Of a stretch of DNA of 64,000 nt, positions 57,418 through 64,000 are shown piece after piece. The position numbers were made by a program, and so were the translations under genes. The DNA is taken from positions 434,001 through 498,000 of the forward strand of contig CAWGIM010000015.1 of NCBI GenBank assembly GCA_963822615.1. The letters are read 5' to 3'. Within the stretch, counting starts at the first letter, position 1, and each line of letters begins with the position of its first letter. This DNA is from Trebonia sp963822615. Its GTDB lineage: Bacteria > Actinomycetota > Actinomycetes > Streptosporangiales > Streptosporangiaceae. The notes beneath the pieces are model-generated. The model made no database searches. It was not told where the DNA came from and saw nothing but the letters and a program-made list of their open reading frames with translations.

Positions 57418-57486
57418 TGTCAGCTAATGACATTAACGATCCGACCTTACCGGGTGACCTGTGTCACAATCAACTTGAATGTGACA
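57418..57486. promoter_or_regulatory. Operator region of the SDR-MoxR-VWA-MftD operon
   Basis: TGTCAGCTAATGACA (57418-57432) has 5-base arms TGTCA/TGACA. TGTCACA (57462-57468) and TGTGACA (57480-57486) form a second inverted repeat with an 11-base spacer. TGACATTAAC occurs near 57428 and again near 57492. The shared TGTCA/TGACA core between divergent TetR and SDR suggests one regulator with several sites. Confidence 0.6.
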
Positions 57487-57564
57487 GTCTCTGACATTAA
57501 CATCCGTGCTATTACGTCATCCACTGTCGTAAAGGCCGCAGGTCGCCGCAGCAAGGGAGCTGAC

Positions 57565-58401
57565 ATGGCAGGACGTCTCGAGGGCAAGGTCGCCTTCATC
57601 ACCGGTGCGGCCCGCGGCCAGGGCCGCACCCACGCGATCAGGCTGGCCTCCGAGGGGGCCGACATCATCGCGGTCGACGTGTGCGCGGACATCGAGACGG
57701 TGCCGTTCCACGGTGCCACCGAGGCTGACCTGGCCGAAACGGTCAAGCGGGTCGAGGCGCTCGACCGGCGGATCGTGGCGGCCAAGGCCGACGTGCGCGA
57801 CTACGCCGGGCTGGTGCAGGCGCTCGACAGCGGCGTGGCCGAGTTCGGCCGGCTGGACATCGTGTGCGCCAACGCCGGCATCGTCTCGTTCGGGCCGGTC
57901 GTCGACCTGAGCGAGGAGCAGTGGGCGGCGATGCTGGGCGTCAACCTGACCGGCGTCTGGCACACCGTCAAGGCGGCGGTGCCGCACCTGATCGCGGGCG
58001 GCCGCGGCGGCTCGATGATCCTCACCGCCTCGGCCGCGGGCCTGAAGGGCACCCCGAACCTGGGGCACTACGTCGCGGCCAAGCACGGCGTGAACGGCCT
58101 GATGAAGACCCTCGCGCTGGAGCTGGCGAAGCACTCCATCCGGGTGAACTCGGTCAACCCGGGCAACGTGAACACCGACATGGTGCAGAACGAGTTCACC
58201 TACCAGCTCTTCATGCCCGGGGTGGAGAACCCGACCAGGGAGCAGTTCGAGTCGATCCTCGGCAAGTCGCCGACGATGCTGCCCGCGCCCTGGGCGGAGC
58301 CGGAAGACATCAGCGCCGCGGTGGCGTTCCTCGCCTCCGACGACGCCCGTTTCATCACCGGGGTGGCACTCCCGGTCGACCTGGGGGCAATGGCCAATTG
58401 A
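57565..58401 (+). CDS. Mycofactocin-coupled SDR-family oxidoreductase
   Basis: 278 residues from an ATG with GGGAGC upstream. The start MAGRLEGKVAFITGAARGQG, the extended cofactor region DIIAVDVCADI and AEADLAETV-type block, GVWHTVKAAVPHLIAGGRGG, the active site GHYVAAKHGVNGLM and the ending PWAEPEDISAAVAFLASDDA are diagnostic for the mycofactocin-coupled SDR group, which binds NAD non-exchangeably and passes electrons to mycofactocin. Stop and next start overlap (TTGA), so it leads a four-gene operon that ends in mftD. Confidence 0.88.
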   Translation: MAGRLEGKVAFITGAARGQGRTHAIRLASEGADIIAVDVCADIETVPFHGATEADLAETVKRVEALDRRIVAAKADVRDYAGLVQALDSGVAEFGRLDIVCANAGIVSFGPVVDLSEEQWAAMLGVNLTGVWHTVKAAVPHLIAGGRGGSMILTASAAGLKGTPNLGHYVAAKHGVNGLMKTLALELAKHSIRVNSVNPGNVNTDMVQNEFTYQLFMPGVENPTREQFESILGKSPTMLPAPWAEPEDISAAVAFLASDDARFITGVALPVDLGAMAN

Positions 58402-59372
58402 GCGTTAGCAGCGACGCCCGCGAGTCCGGGCTGGCCGGGGTCCGGGACCGGATCAAGGCCCGGGTGGTAGGCCGTGAGCGGGAACTCGACCTGGTCCTCG
58501 CCGCGGTCGCGGCAGGCCGTGACCTGCTGCTTGAGGGCCCGCCCGGGACCAGCAAGTCCACCCTGCTGCGGGCGATCACCGCCGAGTGGGGCATCCCGCT
58601 GGTGTTCGTCGAGGGCAACGCCGACCTGACCCCGGCCAAGCTGGTCGGGCACCACAACCCGGCCCGGGTGCTGCGCGAGGACTACAGCGCGGACAACTTC
58701 GTCGACGGCCCGCTGCTCGAGGCGATGCGCGGCGGCGGGTTCCTCTACATCGAGGAGTTCAACCGGGCGCCCGAGGACACGCTCAACACGCTGCTGACGG
58801 CGATGGCGGAGCGGCGCATCGCGGTGCCGCGGGCGGGCGAGGTGGCCGCCCTCGACACGTTCCGGGTGATCGCGTCGATGAACCCCTACGACAACATCGG
58901 CACCACCCGGCTGTCCACCTCGGTCCACGACCGGCTGTGCCGGCTGGCCATCACCTACCAGGACGCGGCGGCCGAGCGCGGCATCGTCGGCCTGCGGGCC
59001 GAGCTGCCGGAGCTGAAGCCCGCCGTCTACGAGCGCCTGGTGGCCGACGCGGTCGCGGTCACCCGCGCCACCCGCGAGCACGAGGACATCCGGCAGGGGT
59101 CGTCGGTGCGCGGCGCGATCGACCTGACCCTGGTCGCCGGGCAGCTCCTCAATTTGGATTCCGAACGGGTGCGGCTTACTCAGCAGGCAACTGGTGACCC
59201 CCAGGACGCGGCCGAACAGGTGTACCGCGAGACCTTCTACGACGCGATGATCGTCGCGCTGTCCGGCCGCATCTTCCTCGACGAGACCGTCGAGGCGACC
59301 CCGGAGCAGGTGCTGCGGCAGATCTGGGAGGACCACTTCATCCTCGACCCGGCGGCCGCGCCCCCCGGTTGA
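58398..59372 (+). CDS. MoxR-family AAA+ ATPase
   Basis: TTG 58398 overlaps the SDR stop and is the only start before the conserved N-terminus (LAGVRDRIKARVVGRERELD). 324 residues. Walker A LEGPPGTSKSTLL, pore-side GNADLTPAKLVGHHNP, Walker B FLYIEEFNRAPEDTLN, sensor 1 ASMNPYDNIGT. The glutamate pair replacing D-E in Walker B occurs in MoxR subgroups. MoxR ATPases act with VWA proteins as chaperones that insert metals or activate complexes; the next gene supplies the VWA partner. Confidence 0.87.
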   Translation: MSVSSDARESGLAGVRDRIKARVVGRERELDLVLAAVAAGRDLLLEGPPGTSKSTLLRAITAEWGIPLVFVEGNADLTPAKLVGHHNPARVLREDYSADNFVDGPLLEAMRGGGFLYIEEFNRAPEDTLNTLLTAMAERRIAVPRAGEVAALDTFRVIASMNPYDNIGTTRLSTSVHDRLCRLAITYQDAAAERGIVGLRAELPELKPAVYERLVADAVAVTRATREHEDIRQGSSVRGAIDLTLVAGQLLNLDSERVRLTQQATGDPQDAAEQVYRETFYDAMIVALSGRIFLDETVEATPEQVLRQIWEDHFILDPAAAPPG

Positions 59373-59378
59373 AGAGCA

Positions 59379-60398
59379 GTGGAGGCCGACTCGCCGGTGA
59401 CCCGCCGGTCAGGGCGGCCTCGGCGCAACGACCCCGCCCGCGGCCTGCGGCCGCTGCGGCGCAAGCCCAAGACCCTGACCGAGGAGCCGGAACTGCGTGA
59501 CGCCACGCCTGGCAGCGGCGGCGGCCCGGTCCTCGGGTCGCCGGCCGGCCGACGGCACCGGGGCGGACAGCAGCCGCAGCGCGGCGGCGGCGGGCCGGCC
59601 GTGACCGAGGACCAGGGCACGGTGGTGACGCTGGCCGAGGCCCAGCCGGGGGCACTGCCCGGGCAGGCCGCGGTCGACGCCGAGACGCTGCGCCGCGCCC
59701 GGGAGATCGCCGCCCGGATGGCGGTGCCCCGGCCGCGCACCGACCGGACCGCGCGCCGCGGCGCGGGCGAGGTCGCCAGCGTGCCCTACCGGGGCGGCTC
59801 GGACGACATCGACCTGGACCGGACCCTGGAGGCGCTGGCCGAGCACCCGATGCCCGAGGACGAGGACATCGTGGTGCGCGAGCGGGTCACCACCACCCGT
59901 TCGGTGGTACTGCTGGTTGACCTTTCCGGGTCGATGCGCGGCGAGCGGGTGCGCACCGCGGCGGCCGCCGTCGGCGCCCTCGCGGCCGAGCTCACCCGGG
60001 ACAACCTGGCGGTGATCGCGTTCTGGTCCGACGCGGCGGTGCTGAGCCGCCTGGGGCAGCACGTGCCGCCGGAGCGGCTGGTGGAGACGATGCTGCGGAT
60101 TCCCGCCCAGGGCCTCACCAACGTGGCGTTCCCGCTCCAGGTGGCGCGGCGGGAGCTGTCCCGGGTGCCGGCCAGGGACGCGCGGGTACTGCTGCTGTCA
60201 GACTGCGTGCACAACGCCGGGCCTGACCCGCGGCCGTTCGCGGCCCGGCTGCCCCGGCTTGACGTCCTGCTCGACGCCACCGGCGAGCAGGACCCCGAGC
60301 TGGCCAGGGACCTGGTCCGGCTCGGCCGCGGCCGGCTCCGGCTGGCGCGCGGCTACCGGGACGTGGCCCCGGCGCTCAGTGACTTCTTCTCCAGTTAG
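59379..60398 (+). CDS. VWA domain protein (CoxE-like MoxR partner)
   Basis: 339 residues from a GTG six bases after the MoxR stop. The first ~130 residues are basic and disordered (RRSGRPRRNDPARGLRPLRR). The C-terminal VWA domain has the metal-ion-dependent adhesion site: DLSGSM, Thr in GLTNVAF, and Asp in LLSDCVHNAG. MoxR-VWA pairs mature oxidoreductases such as CO dehydrogenase; position suggests the target is one of the mycofactocin-linked or diiron enzymes nearby. No cleavable signal peptide is visible. Confidence 0.87.
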   Translation: MEADSPVTRRSGRPRRNDPARGLRPLRRKPKTLTEEPELRDATPGSGGGPVLGSPAGRRHRGGQQPQRGGGGPAVTEDQGTVVTLAEAQPGALPGQAAVDAETLRRAREIAARMAVPRPRTDRTARRGAGEVASVPYRGGSDDIDLDRTLEALAEHPMPEDEDIVVRERVTTTRSVVLLVDLSGSMRGERVRTAAAAVGALAAELTRDNLAVIAFWSDAAVLSRLGQHVPPERLVETMLRIPAQGLTNVAFPLQVARRELSRVPARDARVLLLSDCVHNAGPDPRPFAARLPRLDVLLDATGEQDPELARDLVRLGRGRLRLARGYRDVAPALSDFFSS

Positions 60399-60408
60399 GT
60401 TGAGACAC

Positions 60409-61581
60409 ATGGCTAACAAGTGGTTCGAGACGGTGGCGGTCGCGCAGCGCCGGGCCAAGCGGCGGCTGCCCGCCTCGGTCTACGGCGCGCTGATCGCGGG
60501 CGCCGAGGCCGGCGTCACCATCAGGGACAACATCGACGCGTTCAGCGAGATCGGGTTCGCGCCGAAGACGGCCGGGCTGTCCGCCACCCGGGAGATGGCC
60601 ACCCGGGTGATGGGCCAGGACATCTCGCTGCCGGTGCTGATCTCACCGACCGGGGTGCAGGCGGTGCACCCGGACGGCGAGGTCGCGGTGGCCCGGGCGG
60701 CCGCCGCCCGCGGGACCGCGATGGGCCTGTCCTCGTTCGCCTCCAAGCCGGTCGAGGAAGTGATGGCGGCCAACCCGAAGACGTTCTTCCAGATGTACTG
60801 GGTGGGCGACCGGGACGAGATGGCGGCGCGGATGGAGCGGGCCCGGGCCGCGGGCGCGGCCGGCATCATCGTGACGCTGGACTGGTCGTTCTCCTTCGGC
60901 CGGGACTGGGGCTCGCCGCGCATCCCGGAGAAGATGACGTTCCAGGAGATGCTGCGGCAGGCGCCGTCGGTGGTGACCAGGCCCGGTTACCTGTACCAGT
61001 GGCTGCGCAACGGCGTCGTGCCCGACCTGACGGTGCCCAACCTGCCGGTCGGCGGGCAGGAAGCGCCCACCTTCTTCGGCGCCTACGGGCAGTGGATGCA
61101 GACGGCGCCGGCCTCCTGGGAGGACGTCGCCTGGCTGCGCTCGCAGTGGGACGGGCCGTTCATGGTCAAGGGCATCACCCGGGTCGACGAGGCCAAGCGG
61201 GCGGTCGACGCCGGGGTGTCGGCGATCTCGGTGTCCAACCACGGCGGCAACAACCTGGACGGCACCCCGGCCACCATCCGGCTGCTGCCGGACATCGCCA
61301 CCGCGGTCGGCGACCAGGTGGAGGTGCTGCTCGACGGCGGCGTGCGGCGCGGCGGCGACGTGGTGAAGGCGCTCGCGCTCGGCGCCCGGGCGGTGCTGAT
61401 CGGCCGCGCCTACCTGTGGGGCCTCGGCGCCAACGGGCAGGCCGGGGTGGAGAACGTCCTCGACCTGATGCGCTCCGGCATCGACGCCTGCCTGCTGGGG
61501 CTCGGCCACCAGTCGATCGCCGAGCTGACCCCGGACGACCTGGTGCTGCCGCCCGGCTTCACCCGCCGGCTGGGCGGCTAG
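60409..61581 (+). CDS. mftD: Pre-mycofactocin synthase MftD-like FMN-dependent oxidase
   Basis: 390 residues from ATG 60409. The start MANKWFETVAVAQRRAKRRL, MATRVMGQDISLPVLISPTG, FASKPVEEVMAANPKTFFQ, the catalytic ISVSNHGGNNLDGTP and the FMN-phosphate block LIGRAYLWGLGANGQAGVEN match MftD (M. tuberculosis Rv0694 type) rather than lactate oxidase. MftD deaminates the Val-Tyr-derived intermediate to make the redox centre of mycofactocin. The precursor and radical-SAM genes mftA-mftC are not adjacent; this is either a paralogue or a split locus. It closes the SDR-MoxR-VWA operon. Confidence 0.88.
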   Translation: MANKWFETVAVAQRRAKRRLPASVYGALIAGAEAGVTIRDNIDAFSEIGFAPKTAGLSATREMATRVMGQDISLPVLISPTGVQAVHPDGEVAVARAAAARGTAMGLSSFASKPVEEVMAANPKTFFQMYWVGDRDEMAARMERARAAGAAGIIVTLDWSFSFGRDWGSPRIPEKMTFQEMLRQAPSVVTRPGYLYQWLRNGVVPDLTVPNLPVGGQEAPTFFGAYGQWMQTAPASWEDVAWLRSQWDGPFMVKGITRVDEAKRAVDAGVSAISVSNHGGNNLDGTPATIRLLPDIATAVGDQVEVLLDGGVRRGGDVVKALALGARAVLIGRAYLWGLGANGQAGVENVLDLMRSGIDACLLGLGHQSIAELTPDDLVLPPGFTRRLGG

Positions 61582-61593
61582 CCCCGCCCGCTG

Positions 61594-63780
61594 TCACTCG
61601 TCGCCGATGTCGGCCAGCAGCTGGTGCAACTCGGCGACCAGCGGGTCGCCCGGCGGCAGCACCCGCTCCAGGCGGCCGGCCGTGTCCCTGAGCAGCGCGC
61701 GGGCGTCACCGTAGCGGCCGAGCTGGTGGTAGACCCGGGCCAGCTCGGCCCGGCTGCGCAGCGCGTCCGGGTGGCGCGGGCCGAGGGCCCGCTCGAAGCC
61801 CGACCTGGCCTGCTCGAAGACCCGCTCGGCGGCCGCCGTCTTGCCCGTCGCCTGGTAGGCCGCGCCCAGCCGGGCGCGGGCCCGGGTGGTGTCCAGGTGA
61901 TCGGGGCCGAGGGCGCGCTCCCGGTCCGCGACCACCCGCTTGTACCCGCTGACCGCCTCTTTCGCCTGGCCCGCGCTGAGCAGGGCGTCGGCCAGGCCCA
62001 GCCGGGTGGTCATCGCCTGCGGGTGCCGGGGTCCCTGCGCGCGTTCCCGGTCCGCCAGTACCTGCCGGTACGCGTTCGCCGCGTCGGCGTAGCGGCCGGC
62101 GGCCAGGTAGGCGGCGGCCAGCTCGTCCCGCAGGCCGGACGGGTCCGCCTGGCCGGCCTCGGCCAGCAGCCGCTCGAAGACGGCGATCGCCTGGCCGGAC
62201 TGCCCCCCCGCCAGCAGGGCGTGCCCTAGCCGCTGGCGGGCCGCGGTGACGTCGGGGTGATCCGGCCCGAGCTGCGCGACGCGGGCATCGATCAGCCGCT
62301 GGAGCCAGGGGAGGGCCTCGTCCGGCCGCCCGGCCGCCAGCAGGGCTTCGGCCAGCCGCTGCCCGGTCAGCACCGTGAGCGGGTGCAATGGCCCGAGCAG
62401 GCGGCCGCTGGTGGTGACCAGGTCGCCCCAGTGCTCGACGGCGGGACCGGTGAGGGCGGCGGCGTCCAGGCTGTCCCCGGCCCGCAGCAGCACCGGCTGG
62501 CAGCCGTCGGACCACAGCCGGTCCCCGGCCGCCTGCCACAGGGCGGCCGCGCAGGAGCGCAGCCCGGCCGCGGGCCAGCCGGGCAGGTCTGCTTCCGGCC
62601 AGGCTTGCAGCAGCGCGTCGGCGGCCAGCCGGACGGCCCGTTCAAGCAGGGCGGCGGGCAGCACGGCGCGCAGCTCCGCCTGCAGCACCGGGCTGATCCG
62701 GACGGTCGGCGGCGCCCCGGGCGTGCCCGCCGGGGTGATGGTCACCAGCCCGGTGCGCTCAAGCGCGGCCAGCGTGGTCTGGGCGGGATCGAGGCCGGCC
62801 GCCCCTGCGCCCCCGCCCCCGCCCTCGGCCAGGTAGCCCGCCAGCGCGGGGGCGGTCAGCGCGGTGGCGGGAATGCCCTGCCCGTCCAGCAGTGCGGTCA
62901 CCGCCAGCAGGGACTGGACCCAGCCGGCCGGAGCGAGCTGGCAGGCCCGCTCGTAGGAGAGCGTCCAGGTGACCGCGCTTGACGGCGGCGGCCCGGACGG
63001 GTCGCTGAGCTGCTGGCGCCGCCCGGCGAAGTAGTCGCTGTACTGGTGGCAGGAGATCGTCGAGCTGGCGATCACCGCGCTGGCCTGGGCCAGCGCGGCC
63101 GGCTCGAGGCCGACCGCGCTGACCAGGTCCATCGCGCCGAGCCGCTGGCCCGGGTTGCCCGCTAGCCGCTCCAGCAGGTAGCCGAGGGCCTCGCGGGAGT
63201 TGAACAGCCCGACCGGCAGGGTGCGCAGGCCGCGGGGGACCGTCGCGGGGCCGGCGCAGGTGGCCAGGAGCCGTCCGGTCGCGCCGGCCGGCCACAGGCC
63301 GTCAAGGCCGGCCGGGTCGGCCAGGTCATCGAGGACGACCAGCCACCGGCGGCTGGTTTCCCGCAGCCAGCTGAGGAACTGGGCGGCGACCTCCTCGGCG
63401 CTGATCGCCTGCTCCCGGCCGGTCACCGCGGCGGTGGCGGCGGCGTAACCGGACAGCACCGCCTCCCGGCTGCCGGCCTGGATCCAGACCAGCAGGTCGA
63501 GGCCGCCCGCGAGCCACAGCGACTCGGCGTACGCCACCGCGAGCTGGGTCTTGCCCGACGACCTGAGCCAGTCCGGTCCCGGCCCCGCCTCGGCCGCCGG
63601 GCCGGCCGCCGCCCGGCCCGGGATCAGCCGGTCGGGGACCAGCGCCAGCGCGGACCCGGCGGGCAGCGCGGCCGCCAGGCCGGGATCCGTCTCCGGCCGG
63701 GTGCTGTAGCCGGCGGCCAGCGCCGGGACGTTGCCCGAGCGGACCGGCCAGGGTGCCCGGCCGCTGCTGGCCCCGCTCAC
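61594..63780 (-). CDS. NB-ARC-like STAND protein with tetratricopeptide repeats
   Basis: 728 residues from a GTG overlapping the upstream stop. The nucleotide-binding part has a degenerate P-loop (LRSSGKTQLAVAYAESLW, lacking the usual G-G-x-G before GKT) and a kinase-2 motif RWLVVLDDLADP. The C-terminal ~300 residues are kinesin-light-chain-like TPRs with repeated LGPDHPDV, QGPRHPQA, LGPDHLDT and LGPRHPDA units, one about every 42 residues. Such actinomycete proteins are thought to be signalling switches; target unknown. The weak P-loop suggests poor or no ATP turnover. Confidence 0.82.
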   Translation of the reverse strand: MSGASSGRAPWPVRSGNVPALAAGYSTRPETDPGLAAALPAGSALALVPDRLIPGRAAAGPAAEAGPGPDWLRSSGKTQLAVAYAESLWLAGGLDLLVWIQAGSREAVLSGYAAATAAVTGREQAISAEEVAAQFLSWLRETSRRWLVVLDDLADPAGLDGLWPAGATGRLLATCAGPATVPRGLRTLPVGLFNSREALGYLLERLAGNPGQRLGAMDLVSAVGLEPAALAQASAVIASSTISCHQYSDYFAGRRQQLSDPSGPPPSSAVTWTLSYERACQLAPAGWVQSLLAVTALLDGQGIPATALTAPALAGYLAEGGGGGAGAAGLDPAQTTLAALERTGLVTITPAGTPGAPPTVRISPVLQAELRAVLPAALLERAVRLAADALLQAWPEADLPGWPAAGLRSCAAALWQAAGDRLWSDGCQPVLLRAGDSLDAAALTGPAVEHWGDLVTTSGRLLGPLHPLTVLTGQRLAEALLAAGRPDEALPWLQRLIDARVAQLGPDHPDVTAARQRLGHALLAGGQSGQAIAVFERLLAEAGQADPSGLRDELAAAYLAAGRYADAANAYRQVLADRERAQGPRHPQAMTTRLGLADALLSAGQAKEAVSGYKRVVADRERALGPDHLDTTRARARLGAAYQATGKTAAAERVFEQARSGFERALGPRHPDALRSRAELARVYHQLGRYGDARALLRDTAGRLERVLPPGDPLVAELHQLLADIGDE

Positions 63781-64000
63781 AGTTCCAGTTCAGGGACGCG
63801 CGCGGCGGTGGTGCCGCGGCTGAGCGTCTGCCTGCGGAAGAAGGCGGGAGCGGTAACCCGCAGGTAGACGAAGCTGGCGACGCCGGCCAGCGCCGCCAGC
63901 GCGGCGATGATGAAGATCCCGCCGACCTGCCAGTGCAGCAGCGGCACGGTCCAGCTGGTGTAGCTGTTGGACGCCACCCAGTCGCTCTGCAGGCTGTAGA
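63777..64000 (-). CDS. C-terminal end of a membrane permease (APC-type?), partial
   Basis: The frame is open to the right edge (YSLQSDW before the GTG at 63977), so the visible ~74 residues are the end of a longer protein. One clear membrane helix (IFIIAALAALAGVASFVYL) is followed by a short cytoplasmic tail ending RVPELEL. The wording WTVPLLHWQVGGIF and PAFFRRQTLSR resembles the ends of amino acid/polyamine permeases of actinomycetes as I recall them. Its stop overlaps the NB-ARC gene start by 4 bp. Confidence 0.45.
   Translation of the reverse strand, partial: YSLQSDWVASNSYTSWTVPLLHWQVGGIFIIAALAALAGVASFVYLRVTAPAFFRRQTLSRGTTAARVPELEL

Noticed and set aside
57405..61581. A hidden mftA precursor gene beside mftD
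   Set aside because: Gaps between the operon genes are at most 10 bp and the 160-bp upstream region shows no frame ending in the Val-Tyr core.

Overview
The window is high-GC DNA with actinomycete signatures: a helix-turn-helix/DUF5753 regulator paired with a DUF397 protein, a DUF222 HNH endonuclease, a mycofactocin-type FMN enzyme and its partner SDR, PASTA-less PknB-like kinase architecture, and many GTG starts and ATGA/GTGA overlaps. It is best read as a chromosomal segment of a filamentous-type actinomycete; the genus cannot be fixed from the sequence alone. No rRNA, tRNA, CRISPR array, integrase or transposase was recognised.

Layout. (1) 0-16.2 kb is a DNA-defence island: a UvrD-type helicase with a RelE-like N-terminus (partial), a GmrSD-like DUF262/DUF1524 nuclease split by an in-frame TGA, an EEP-family nuclease/phosphatase, a tightly packed res-mod-UvrD/RecB-nuclease cassette (4.2-12.6 kb), and an intact ietAS pair (AAA ATPase plus subtilisin-like protease). 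(2) 16.3-30.9 kb is a mosaic of regulator/enzyme pairs (MarR, TetR, each with a visible palindromic operator), a DUF222 HNH protein, an AAA/PD-(D/E)XK ATPase, a damaged RelA/SpoT-like toxin candidate with a small partner, and a GNAT-AlkB-TetR operon. (3) 31-40.4 kb carries a Ser/Thr kinase with a His-rich repeat and an extracellular propeller-like domain, two zinc-ribbon membrane proteins, a VirD4-like ATPase, and two more ATPases. (4) 40.5-53.9 kb is ordinary metabolism and transport: an NhaP-type antiporter, class I aldolase, D-glucarate catabolism (kdgD-gudD), a Clp-N protein, LysR, thioesterase, SDRs, a TetR-MFS drug-export operon, and AraC. (5) 54-61.6 kb holds a ferritin-like diiron protein, an MDR/TetR pair, and an operon of mycofactocin-coupled SDR, MoxR ATPase, VWA protein and MftD. 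(6) The right edge has an NB-ARC/TPR protein and the end of a membrane permease.

A striking property is the number of broken reading frames. At least 25 single-base shifts lie in 4.9-11.7 kb (res, mod, helicase) and several more in 27.9-29.1 kb, often as compensating pairs that leave the protein sequence well conserved across frames. About ten single shifts are scattered elsewhere. This looks more like sequence error or very recent inactivation than old decay. Broken genes are labelled pseudogene here only in the sense that the frame as given is interrupted.

Functionally, the most coherent proposals are: a multi-layer defence island in which a type III-like restriction pair has a dedicated helicase-nuclease and sits directly before ietAS; and a redox operon in which MoxR/VWA chaperones appear to serve mycofactocin-dependent enzymes without a local mftABC set.
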